Assembly: GCA_002452405.1 (NCBI GenBank)
Contig: DKFP01000006.1
Location: forward strand, 75,560-139,559
From: Deferribacteraceae bacterium UBA6793
Lineage (GTDB): Bacteria > Chrysiogenota > Deferribacteres > Deferribacterales > Geovibrionaceae
Direction: 5' to 3'
DNA length: 64,000 nt
A program made the position numbers and the translations under genes. Below are positions 53,296-61,244 of this stretch, in pieces. Within the stretch, counting starts at the first letter, position 1. Every line of letters begins with the position of its first letter. Below the pieces are notes generated by a model that had not been told where the DNA came from, did no database searches, and saw only the letters and a list, made by a program, of their open reading frames with translations.

Positions 53296-55998
53296 ATGTC
53301 AGTAATGGACAAGCAACGTATTGATAAGGCAATGGATATCTCCAGAAGAACATTCGTTAAATGGAGCGCACTGCTCGGCGCCGCTGCAACTGTAGGTTGC
53401 GGCTCAATGGGCGGCTCGGACAAAATAGACGACGACTATGACGGCTCGGATACCGTTATCGAACCTAAAAATTTCGATTATGATAAAGCTGTCTGGTCAG
53501 CATGTAACGTTAACTGCGGAAGCAACTGCCCGCTGAAACTCTACGTTAAAGACGGCGTGGTTGTACGCGTCAGCTCCGACAACGAATCAGACGACACATA
53601 CGGCGCATACGGCGCAAGCTACCAGATGCGCTCCTGCGTGCGCGGACGCTCCGTCCGCCAGCGTATCTATAATGCAGACAGGCTGAAATACCCCATGAAA
53701 AGAGTATCCGGCACCCCCAGAGGCGCCGGAAAATTCGAGCGTATCTCATGGGATCAGGCTATCAGCGAAATAGCAGCGAAAATGCAGTCCGTTAAATCAA
53801 ACTACGGTCCCGGCTCATTCTATATCCAGTACGCGACAGGTACCATCTGCGGCAAAATGTCATGCTCATGGCCGCCCGCATCCACACCTATGGCAAGACT
53901 GCACAACCTCTGGGGCGGATGGCTTGACCACTATTCGGACTATTCGACATCACAGATAACGGCAGAACTCTGCCTTCTGGAAGGAACAAGCTGGAGCAAC
54001 AACACAATCACCGACGCGGTGAACAGCAACCTTGTCGTTATGTGGGGTAACAACCCCGCGAACACCAGAATGGGTTCCGCGAAACACTTCACATATCACC
54101 TGCTCAAGGCGAAAGAGGCAAACCCCGACCTCAAATTCATCGTGGTTGACCCATATTACACAGATACGGCGATAGCGCTTGAAGCGGACTGGATAGCCAT
54201 CCGCCCCGGAACAGACTCGGCTCTGGTTGCGGGTATGGCAAACTATCTTCTCAGCGAAGGGCTTATCGACGAATCATGGATAGACGAACGCAGCGTAGGC
54301 TGGAGCGAAACTTCACTCGCAGGCGTGGTCGAGGTTACGGCAGGTGCCGAGAGCTACTATGAACCCGCATATGACAAAGCGTGGGGCAACACGGACTCAA
54401 GCGAACCTGCTATCCCGGCAAACAGCTCTTATAAATCTTACATCCTCGGTCTCGGAAGCGACGGCGTGGTAAAAACACCGGCATGGGCTTCCGCCATCAC
54501 AGGCATCCCCGAAGCGACAATTAAGTCCTTTGCAAAACAGCTCGTCAACCAGTCTCCTGCGATGGTGATTCAGGGCTGGGGTCTCCAGAGACACTCACTG
54601 GGCGGCGCAAACTCAAGAGCCGTCGGTCTGATAACCATCCTCACAAAGAACATCGGTATAGTCGGCGGCGGTTCCGCAGCAAGAGAAGCGGCAGCGTCTG
54701 TCTCCATCAGCATGGACGGCTGGTCAAGCACCTTCCCCGCAAACCCCGTAAGCTACACAATCTCCAACTTTGCATGGCCGCAGGCTATCAAAGACAACAC
54801 TGTTATGACAGGCAGAAACTGGGGCGTTCGCGGACTCGCAACACAGGATACGGCACTTCCCCTGCCCATCAAGTTCATATGGAACTACGCGGGCAACTGT
54901 ATGCTGAACCAGCACGCAGACGTTAACAGCACCATGACGATGTACAAGGACGAAACACTCCTCGAATGTATCGTTACCATCGACAACTACTTCACTCCGT
55001 CGGCAATGATATCCGACTATATCCTGCCCGACTGTACAAACTTCGAACAGAACGACATGTCCACCAACGAAGGCGGAAACACATGCGATATCAAGTTCCA
55101 GAACAAAGCAGTGGAACCCATGTTCGAGTGCAAGACAATCTATGAGATGATGTCGCTGATTTCCGAGAAAATAGGCATCAAAGCAGCATACACTCAGGGC
55201 AAAACTCAGGACGAGTGGCTTGAATATCTGTTCAATCAGTCACTTACGAACTACGGAGACCAAAGCGTGTTCACATCCGCTCTCGGTCAGGACACATATG
55301 CGAAATGCCATACAAAAGGTCTGATAAAACACGTCAGCACAACAGCCGTGCCATCAGTGGCTTTTAAAGATTTTGTCGCAAGCCCTGCCACAAAAAGAGT
55401 ATCCACACCATCAGGCAAGTTTGAGATATTCTCAAAACGTCTCTACAACCTCAAACACCAGTGGCAGTTCCCCGCGGTCTACAACGACGGCATGGACAAA
55501 ATAACCCCGCTGCCCGAATACTACGCGGCATGGAGCGGCTATGAAGACCCCGCAAGAACAACCTATCCCTTTCAGGTTGTGGGATTCCACTATAAACAGA
55601 GAACCCACTCAACCTATTACAACTGCGAATGGAACAGGGAAGCCAGTATGCAGACGGCATGGATAAACACTCAGGATGCGCAGACCCTCGGCATTGCCCA
55701 CGGGGACACTGTGGAGATTTACAACGCCAACGGCAAGGTGCGTATCAAAGCTAAAGTAACGTCAAGAGTTATGCCCGGCGTAATCGGTCTGCCACAGGGA
55801 GCATGGTATAACCCCGGCGGCAAATGGTACAGCAGCGATATCGTGCACTCAGGCACACTCTCAACATCTGAAATAGGCAACACCGACGTTGTGGACTACG
55901 GCGGGTGCATGAACGTCCTCACCAGCCTCCGCCCAGGACCCGTGTCAAAAGGCAACTGTCAGCACAGCGTTCTCGCTGCCGTTAAGAAAGTAGGCTAA
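53296..55998 (+). CDS. dmsA: DmsA-like molybdopterin reductase catalytic subunit, Tat lipoprotein
   Basis: The 900-residue protein has a Tat motif (SRRTFVKW, Arg17-Arg18) and a likely lipid-attachment Cys35 (TVGC) followed by a Gly/Ser/Asp linker. A [4Fe-4S] site uses Cys70, Cys74, Cys78 and Cys114 (CNVNCGSNC...CVRGRS). The molybdenum ligand is probably Ser217 in HYSDYSTSQI. Blocks such as VVMWGNNPANTRMG, IAIRPGTDSALVAGMANY and QGWGLQRHSLGG closely follow E. coli DmsA/YnfE, so DMSO or selenate are candidate substrates. AAGGGAGG precedes ATG 53296; an open frame extends 35 codons upstream. Confidence 0.93.
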   Translation: MSVMDKQRIDKAMDISRRTFVKWSALLGAAATVGCGSMGGSDKIDDDYDGSDTVIEPKNFDYDKAVWSACNVNCGSNCPLKLYVKDGVVVRVSSDNESDDTYGAYGASYQMRSCVRGRSVRQRIYNADRLKYPMKRVSGTPRGAGKFERISWDQAISEIAAKMQSVKSNYGPGSFYIQYATGTICGKMSCSWPPASTPMARLHNLWGGWLDHYSDYSTSQITAELCLLEGTSWSNNTITDAVNSNLVVMWGNNPANTRMGSAKHFTYHLLKAKEANPDLKFIVVDPYYTDTAIALEADWIAIRPGTDSALVAGMANYLLSEGLIDESWIDERSVGWSETSLAGVVEVTAGAESYYEPAYDKAWGNTDSSEPAIPANSSYKSYILGLGSDGVVKTPAWASAITGIPEATIKSFAKQLVNQSPAMVIQGWGLQRHSLGGANSRAVGLITILTKNIGIVGGGSAAREAAASVSISMDGWSSTFPANPVSYTISNFAWPQAIKDNTVMTGRNWGVRGLATQDTALPLPIKFIWNYAGNCMLNQHADVNSTMTMYKDETLLECIVTIDNYFTPSAMISDYILPDCTNFEQNDMSTNEGGNTCDIKFQNKAVEPMFECKTIYEMMSLISEKIGIKAAYTQGKTQDEWLEYLFNQSLTNYGDQSVFTSALGQDTYAKCHTKGLIKHVSTTAVPSVAFKDFVASPATKRVSTPSGKFEIFSKRLYNLKHQWQFPAVYNDGMDKITPLPEYYAAWSGYEDPARTTYPFQVVGFHYKQRTHSTYYNCEWNREASMQTAWINTQDAQTLGIAHGDTVEIYNANGKVRIKAKVTSRVMPGVIGLPQGAWYNPGGKWYSSDIVHSGTLSTSEIGNTDVVDYGGCMNVLTSLRPGPVSKGNCQHSVLAAVKKVG

Positions 55999-56008
55999 GG
56001 AGGATAAG

Positions 56009-56623
56009 ATGAGCAAACAGTACGGATTCTATATAGACACAAAACACTGTACAGGCTGCAAAGCGTGCTTTGTCGCATGTAAAGACAGGCAGAACCTGAA
56101 CTCCGGTGAAAAATTCAGAAAAGTTTACGAATTTTCCGGCGGCACATGGAGCGAAACAGGCGACAACGCTTTCAACAAGAACGTATTCGCGTTCTACGTT
56201 TCCATGTCGTGCAACCAGTGTGACAACCCTGCATGTCTCAACGTCTGCCCGGTAGGCGCTTATACGAAAAGAGAAGCGGACGGCATTGTCGTTTACGATG
56301 CATCAAAATGCATCTCATGCTTCGGCTGCCAGAAGGTATGCCCCTACACTGCACCAGTTTATGACCATGAAGCGCAGCATATGAAAAAATGTATCATGTG
56401 CTCCGACGAAAAGAACTCAAACGGTATCCCCGATCCCGCATGTGTGAAGGCGTGCCCATCAAGGGCGCTGGACTTCGGCGAAATTGAGGAACTGAAAGCG
56501 AAATACGGTGCAGCAAACACCGTAGCCTCCTTCCCTGCAACAACAAGCCCCAACGCTGTCTTTAAGCTCCATAAAGACGCGTCTTCCGGTTCTGTTGTAA
56601 TGAACAAGGAAGAAGTATTCTGA
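56009..56623 (+). CDS. dmsB: DmsB-like four-cluster iron-sulfur subunit
   Basis: The 204-residue protein has four ferredoxin-type Cys groups: CTGCKACFVAC, CNQCDNPACLNVCP, CISCFGCQKVCP and CIMCSDE...CVKACP. They would wire electrons to the DmsA molybdenum site. There is no Tat signal, as expected for a subunit carried by DmsA. AAGGAGG lies before the ATG, 10 bases after dmsA. No DmsC/NrfD-type membrane anchor follows. Confidence 0.94.
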   Translation: MSKQYGFYIDTKHCTGCKACFVACKDRQNLNSGEKFRKVYEFSGGTWSETGDNAFNKNVFAFYVSMSCNQCDNPACLNVCPVGAYTKREADGIVVYDASKCISCFGCQKVCPYTAPVYDHEAQHMKKCIMCSDEKNSNGIPDPACVKACPSRALDFGEIEELKAKYGAANTVASFPATTSPNAVFKLHKDASSGSVVMNKEEVF

Positions 56624-56684
56624 TAAGTTTTCAGGCAGGGGTCTTTTGCGCCCCTGCCACCCTATTCACCTGAAGGATAAAAAT

Positions 56685-57335
56685 ATGAACACAACAGAGA
56701 ACAGAGCGTTTGCAGACAGCGAAAAATATCTTGAAGCCATGGCGGCGTTCAGTTTTTTCAACAAAGTTCTGCTGGATGCGCCTGAAAAGGAATACATGAA
56801 CACCGTCAAAGAGAGTGCAGCGCTTTTTGACGAATGGTGCTTTCAGGAAAGTACCGAATCGCTGGCAGGACTGGCGATGCTGAAAAACTACCTTAAAAAC
56901 TATAAACATGAGGATTTCGGAGAGCTTCTGGACAATTTCAATAAGCTCTTCATAGGTCCCGGACACCTCTTCGCACCGCCATGGGAATCGGTTTATAAAG
57001 AACAGGATCACACCATCTTCGGCGAGGCGACACTTCAGGTGCGCACCAGATACAGAAAATTCGGACTGGAAATAAACAACCTGAACAAAGAACCCGACGA
57101 CCATATAGCTTTCGAATGTGCGTACCTCAACTACCTATGCGCTGCCGCGGCAGCATCAGAGGGCACAGCAGAAAAAGAGGAGATAATCTCTTTTCTCGCA
57201 GCACACCCTGCAACGTGGGTGGATGAATTCACTGATAAGATGACAGAAAATTCAGCAACGGATTTTTATAAAGGAATAGCAAGTATGCTGAGAGGCGCCG
57301 TTAAAGAAGCGCTTTCCGGTTTATCCTGTAGGTGA
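56685..57335 (+). CDS. TorD/DmsD-family molybdoenzyme chaperone
   Basis: The 216-residue, all-helical protein has the family signature GPGHLFAPPWESVYKEQDHTIFGEATLQVR and a C-terminal Asp/His helix block. TorD/DmsD proteins bind the Tat signal of the reductase until cofactor insertion is complete. It ends the barrel-cytochrome-DmsAB operon. ATG 56685 is chosen for GAAGGAT upstream. Confidence 0.93.
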   Translation: MNTTENRAFADSEKYLEAMAAFSFFNKVLLDAPEKEYMNTVKESAALFDEWCFQESTESLAGLAMLKNYLKNYKHEDFGELLDNFNKLFIGPGHLFAPPWESVYKEQDHTIFGEATLQVRTRYRKFGLEINNLNKEPDDHIAFECAYLNYLCAAAAASEGTAEKEEIISFLAAHPATWVDEFTDKMTENSATDFYKGIASMLRGAVKEALSGLSCR

Positions 57336-57340
57336 AGGAT

Positions 57341-57368
57341 AAGGGGCGGCGAAAAAAACGTCGCCCTT
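57341..57368 (+). terminator. Hairpin after the dms-like operon
   Basis: AAGGGGCGGCG and CGTCGCCCTT pair around seven A residues with one bulge. The tail is A-rich rather than T-rich, so it may end or stabilise the transcript only weakly. Confidence 0.4.
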
Positions 57369-57454
57369 AAAAAAATTTAGACTCGCTTACCTTCGCTTTA
57401 CCAAGCAAATGCTAAAAATAAGACGTTCCATACGTGTGAGCCAGCATCAACATT

Positions 57455-57507
57455 GTCAGCGGCGCCGCCAGGGAGCACGCCTTTAGGGGGGAAACGGTGC
57501 CGCTGAT
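57455..57507. other. Unexplained GC-rich stem-loop between convergent genes
   Basis: CAGCGGCGCCG (57457-57467) pairs with CGGTGCCGCTG (57495-57505); a G-U pair in the plus-strand RNA replaces an A-C mismatch on the other strand, so a plus-strand RNA is better folded. The 27-base loop contains GGGAGCACGCC and GGGGGGAAA. It ends 9 bases from the mscL stop. It matches no riboswitch or small RNA I can name. Confidence 0.4.
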
Positions 57508-57515
57508 ATCTTTTA

Positions 57516-57917
57516 TTACCTGTTTTTAAGAATATCCCTTATTTCGGTGAGAATCTCCTCTTCCCTGCTGGGCGCCGGAGGGGCGGCGGGAGCCTCTTCC
57601 TCTTTCTGTTTCATGCTGTTCATCGCTTTTACAAGCATGAACACCGCAAACGCCATTATCACGAAATCCAGAACGGTCTGAATGAAATTTCCATAGTTCA
57701 GCGTGACAGCAGCCTGTTCGCCCACAGCATCTTTAAGAGTTACCGACAACTGAGAAAAACTGACGTTCCCCAGCAGAAGACCGACGGGCGGCATAAGCAC
57801 GTCCGCAACAAAACTGGATACTATCTTTCCGAACGCTCCGCCGATGATTATACCGACTGCCATATCCACAACATTGCCGCGCATAGCAAATTTTTTAAAT
57901 TCCTGCATCATAGACAT
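57516..57917 (-). CDS. mscL: Large-conductance mechanosensitive channel
   Basis: The 133-residue protein has the MscL pattern: N-terminal helix ([32 protein letters not shown]), a periplasmic loop, TM2 ([22 protein letters not shown]) and a cytoplasmic bundle after a [23 protein letters not shown] linker. It opens under extreme membrane tension during osmotic downshock. Confidence 0.97.
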   Translation of the reverse strand: MSMMQEFKKFAMRGNVVDMAVGIIIGGAFGKIVSSFVADVLMPPVGLLLGNVSFSQLSVTLKDAVGEQAAVTLNYGNFIQTVLDFVIMAFAVFMLVKAMNSMKQKEEEAPAAPPAPSREEEILTEIRDILKNR

Positions 57918-58000
57918 TAGATGACTCCTATATGATAAATATTATCTTATTGTATCATATAGGAAAGTATCTAATCAAACACCAAAACTGATGATTGTGC

Positions 58001-58249
58001 CTAATCACATCCACAGGACGGACTGAGGGTTCCATCGCAGCAAAGTGCCCGCCCGCCGGAACAACCGCGCACACCGCCATGACGGGAACAGCAGCCACGT
58101 CTGAAATCTTCGCCCTTGTTCTTTTGGGATAATATTGTTGCTACCTGATAATTAAATGCGAAAAGAGGTTTTTCACACACCATTCTACTTTCCTGTGCGA
58201 ATGCAGGAAAAGAAAGGAGAATCACAAGAAAAAATATGATTGTCCGCAT
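58001..58249 (-). CDS. Small secreted Cys-rich protein (CCSxHGG...CDGTLSPSCGC)
   Basis: The 82-residue precursor has a signal peptide (MRTIIFFLVILLSFPAFAQ). The C-terminal 30 residues contain eight Cys in GCCSRHGGVRGCSGGRALCC followed by DGTLSPSCGC. This module occurs, in my memory, at the end of diverse secreted proteins of Proteobacteria, but its function is not established. It could bind metal or form a disulfide knot. GGAGT precedes the ATG. Confidence 0.75.
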   Translation of the reverse strand: MRTIIFFLVILLSFPAFAQESRMVCEKPLFAFNYQVATILSQKNKGEDFRRGCCSRHGGVRGCSGGRALCCDGTLSPSCGCD

Positions 58250-58343
58250 AAAAAACTCCGTATGTAATATTTGAAAATATCACACACGGAGCCTTTAATA
58301 TACGTATTGAAAATTAATTTTCATCCAACGCTATTGGATGAAA

Positions 58344-59648
58344 CTACAACTGAAGCCCACCGAAAACCACACGGACAGAGGAATCCTGACCGCCTGAAAG
58401 AGCTATGCTGCCACTTCCGTCCTTCATGGCTATGAGAGTGCTTGTTAAACCTGTTTCCTCATCGAAACTGTTTGTTATGTCTACCTCGTCTTTTCTGATA
58501 TCGTTCATGCTGAGCGTCACGTTTCCGTTCTTAATATCTAAGATATCGTGTCCGTCTCCCTTTGAATAACCGATTGAACTTGTGCGTCCGGTCATCATGA
58601 GATTAAGTGAAATATAGTCGTCCCCTGTCCCGCCGCTGACATATGCAGAGTAGTTGCCCTCCACCTCTACATGGTCGTTACCGCCGCCGGATTTAAAGGA
58701 TACATGCCCGATTTCATCAGTATCGTTACGGAAAATGACCGTGTCGTTACCGTCGGAAGCGTTAACCCTCGTTTCAATGGAGTTATTTATGAAAACGTTA
58801 TTGTTACCGTTATCAAGATTAACCTGTGTGCGCCCTGAACCGCTTATGATTATATCTTTATTACCTGTTCCGGCATTAAGCTGTATACCAGCGGCATTGG
58901 TCATCACCACCACGTCGTCACCGCCGCCAAGGTTTATCTGACTCATTGATATTCCGTCAATGGTTATGCGGTCGGCTCCGTCACCTGCGTTTATCTGTGA
59001 ATTTGTTATTCCGCTGATATCCATGGTGTCGTCACCGTCACCACCGTTTATCTGAACCTGCGACGCATTGTTGAGCCGGATATAATCATCTCCGCCACCG
59101 GCATTTATCTGAGTGCTGACAGCGTTATTGAGCTTTATAGTATCGTTCTCGTTTCCTGCGTTTATCTGTGATCTTGAGACATTGGACATGCTTATATTAT
59201 CGCTGCCTTCGCCTGCATTTATCTGTGAGCTGTTTACTCCGGACGCAATAATGCTGTCGTCTCCGCCGCCAGCGTTAAGCTGAATATCGGAAATGTTGTC
59301 GCCGAGTATCGTATCGCTTCCGTCTCCGGCGTTTATCTGCGCACGGGAAAGGTCTATCAGGGTTATCCTGCTGCCGTCCTTCGCCTCTTCCGCGCTTTTC
59401 TGCATCTCTTTGCTCAGAGTGTTCTGTTCTTCGGTATCTGACAGCAGTTTATTCTGCACGCTTTGCAAAATATCCTGAACGGAACTCATCACGTTTGTTT
59501 TTCCAAACATATTATAATTGTTCAAAGATATATGCATTGTAGACGAAAAACTGTCTTCACGCCTGTTAACGGGGTGAGCCTGCCCGCTGCTGCGGACGTA
59601 TCCAGCGTCATAACTCTGCGGGGCTGATATTGAAGAAACAACCATCAT
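58344..59648 (-). CDS. Beta-helix repeat protein with 19-residue INAGxGxD units (RTX-like)
   Basis: The 434-residue protein has a helical N-terminus (about 1-95, no signal peptide) and then about eleven tandem 19-residue units of the form QINAGGGDDxIxxxNxSxS (about 108-315). The C-terminal region (SGGTGDDYISL, KGDGHDILDI) resembles RTX-toxin calcium-binding nonapeptides. The GxGxD core predicts a parallel beta-roll that binds calcium. With no Sec signal it may leave by type I secretion, but no such transporter is in the window. It is divergent from the AlaX-like gene. Confidence 0.8.
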   Translation of the reverse strand: MMVVSSISAPQSYDAGYVRSSGQAHPVNRREDSFSSTMHISLNNYNMFGKTNVMSSVQDILQSVQNKLLSDTEEQNTLSKEMQKSAEEAKDGSRITLIDLSRAQINAGDGSDTILGDNISDIQLNAGGGDDSIIASGVNSSQINAGEGSDNISMSNVSRSQINAGNENDTIKLNNAVSTQINAGGGDDYIRLNNASQVQINGGDGDDTMDISGITNSQINAGDGADRITIDGISMSQINLGGGDDVVVMTNAAGIQLNAGTGNKDIIISGSGRTQVNLDNGNNNVFINNSIETRVNASDGNDTVIFRNDTDEIGHVSFKSGGGNDHVEVEGNYSAYVSGGTGDDYISLNLMMTGRTSSIGYSKGDGHDILDIKNGNVTLSMNDIRKDEVDITNSFDEETGLTSTLIAMKDGSGSIALSGGQDSSVRVVFGGLQL

Positions 59649-59712
59649 AGCGACACCTTTTATCCATAATTAACACATAAATCGCCCAAATGTGATTTTA
59701 CTTAACTAAATT

Positions 59713-60423
59713 ATGAACAAAAGCTCGTCAAAAAATGACCGATTGAACAAAATTGAAAAGTCTGATATAAACCCCGACATGGCAGTTGAGAAATTATTCT
59801 GGAAAGATCCATACCTTACACAGTGCACAGCGAAAGTGACGTCTGTTGACGGCGCAGTGATAACGCTCAGTAATACCGTTGCGTATGCGTTCGAAGGAGG
59901 ACAACAGTCCGACATCGGAACCATCGGCGGATTTGAGATACTGGAGGCAAGACGGGACGGATTTGAAATTTTTTACACTCTGCCGGAGACGCACACTCTC
60001 TGTCCCGGCGACGAAGTTGATGTCTGCATAGACTGGGAGAAGCGGTACCGCATAATGAAGCTGCATTTCGCGGCGGAGCTTGTGCTTGAGCTGGTTTATC
60101 AGAATTACGGACATCCTGAAAAGATAGGCGCGAATATAACATATGACAAGGCACGTGTGGATTTTGTGTGGGAAGGGAATATCTCATCAACCTTCGACTT
60201 TCTCTACACTGAACTGGAAAAAATGATCGCTGCCGATCATAAAATAATCTGTGATTTCGACGACGTTGCAAATGAACACCGCTTCTGGCGCATTGACGGG
60301 TTCGCACAGGTTCCCTGTGGCGGCACACATATCAAAAGCACAAAGGAGATAGGCGGGCTGACACTTAAACGCGTCAACCCCGGCAAAGGCAAAGAGCGGA
60401 TAGAGATATATCTCGCTGATTAA
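59713..60423 (+). CDS. AlaX-like trans-editing domain protein
   Basis: The protein has the fold of the AlaRS editing domain: FEGGQQSDIGTIGG (about 61-73), KLHFAAEL (116-123) and CGGTHIKSTKEIG (202-214). AlaX proteins hydrolyse Ser- or Gly-tRNA-Ala. Of the usual zinc ligands HxxxH...CxxxH, His118, Cys202 and His206 are present, but the second His is Glu122. The start is uncertain: ATG 59713 has no clear ribosome site, and ATG 59779 (MAVEKLFWKDPYL) fits homologue N-termini. Its 3' end overlaps the convergent lipoprotein gene by 4 bases. Confidence 0.82.
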   Translation: MNKSSSKNDRLNKIEKSDINPDMAVEKLFWKDPYLTQCTAKVTSVDGAVITLSNTVAYAFEGGQQSDIGTIGGFEILEARRDGFEIFYTLPETHTLCPGDEVDVCIDWEKRYRIMKLHFAAELVLELVYQNYGHPEKIGANITYDKARVDFVWEGNISSTFDFLYTELEKMIAADHKIICDFDDVANEHRFWRIDGFAQVPCGGTHIKSTKEIGGLTLKRVNPGKGKERIEIYLAD

Positions 60424-60761
60424 TTGCCTTTTGGCGCAGCCTCTTTTTCTTTGGGCGCACTGTTCATCATCTTTTTCATGTTGTCCATAAGCCCGACCAC
60501 AACCTGTTTGTAGTCTTTAAACATAACAACAAGCGTATCGTAGCTCTCGCCCAGCTGTTTGGACTGCCGCTGCGAACGTTCAAGATCTTCCTTTACCTCA
60601 CTCAGTTCCTTTTCCAGCTTCGCGATACGCTCGGAATCACTCTTCTGCTGGAGCTGAAGAGCGTCAATCCTCGACTGATCCGCAAGCGCAACAGGGGCGG
60701 TCTGTCCGGCACAACCCATCATGAATGTTGAAATTATCATTGCTGCTATGTATTTTTTCAT
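60420..60761 (-). CDS. Small coiled-coil lipoprotein
   Basis: The 113-residue precursor has a lipoprotein signal (MKKYIAAMIISTFMMGC, lipobox MMGC). The mature part is a heptad-patterned helix (about 28-75, SERIAKLEKELSEVKEDLER) followed by a Lys/Pro tail. No catalytic motif is seen; a structural envelope role is possible. A TTGATA-17-TAGATT promoter is at 60790-60818. Confidence 0.8.
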   Translation of the reverse strand: MKKYIAAMIISTFMMGCAGQTAPVALADQSRIDALQLQQKSDSERIAKLEKELSEVKEDLERSQRQSKQLGESYDTLVVMFKDYKQVVVGLMDNMKKMMNSAPKEKEAAPKGN

Positions 60762-60789
60762 ATATTTATCTCCGTATATGGTTTAAGGT

Positions 60790-60818
60790 AATCTAACACT
60801 GCAAAAAATGTATATCAA
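60790..60818 (-). promoter_or_regulatory. Promoter of the coiled-coil lipoprotein gene
   Basis: Minus strand TTGATA (60813-60818), 17-base spacer, TAGATT (60790-60795). It is back to back with the rpsT promoter. Confidence 0.55.
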
Positions 60819-60843
60819 GCGCAAGTTTGAATATGTTTAGTGG

Positions 60844-60872
60844 TTGACATCAGTATATCTTTCTGATAGTCT
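60844..60872 (+). promoter_or_regulatory. Promoter of rpsT
   Basis: TTGACA (60844-60849) and, after 17 bases, TAGTCT (60867-60872) with a TG extension (TGATAGTCT). Consistent with strong expression of a ribosomal protein. Confidence 0.65.
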
Positions 60873-60906
60873 TATCCGCTCATAAGAATAAATAGAGGTG
60901 AACGAC

Positions 60907-61176
60907 GTGGCTCATACAATTTCTGCACTGAAAAGAATCCGTCAGAGCGAAAAAAGAAATCTTAGAAACAAGTCATACAAGTCTAAAATGAAAACTATGG
61001 TTAAAAAGTTTGCCGTTGCCACACAAACCGGCGACGCACAAACTGCTGAAGCAGCTTTCAAATCTGCTACAGCTACTATAGCTTCTATCGGATCTAAAGG
61101 CGTTATCCACAAAAATCAGGTGGCTCGCCGTCAGTCCAGACTTGCTAAAAAGCTCAACGCTCTTAAAACTGCTTAA
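60907..61176 (+). CDS. rpsT: 30S ribosomal protein S20
   Basis: The 89-residue basic helical protein reads MAHTISALKRIRQSEKRNLRNKS with KGVIHKNQVARRQSRLAKKLN at the C-terminus. The start is GTG at 60907, since AGAGGTG ends 6 bases upstream; the GTG within that ribosome site (60898) would add three residues and is less likely. Weak start codons on rpsT are common and tied to autoregulation. Confidence 0.97.
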   Translation: MAHTISALKRIRQSEKRNLRNKSYKSKMKTMVKKFAVATQTGDAQTAEAAFKSATATIASIGSKGVIHKNQVARRQSRLAKKLNALKTA

Positions 61177-61200
61177 TTGACTGTATTAAATCAGTTTGCA

Positions 61201-61233
61201 AAGCCGGAGATATCTTATAACTCCGGCTTTTTT
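61201..61233 (+). terminator. Terminator of rpsT
   Basis: AAGCCGGAG pairs perfectly with CTCCGGCTT over an 11-base loop, then TTTT. It ends 12 bases before the next start codon. Confidence 0.92.
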
Positions 61234-61244
61234 GCGTTGTATTC

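Noticed and set aside
57455..57507. Molybdenum-cofactor or fluoride riboswitch
   Set aside because: The loop lacks the conserved sequence of either class and no gene follows on that strand.
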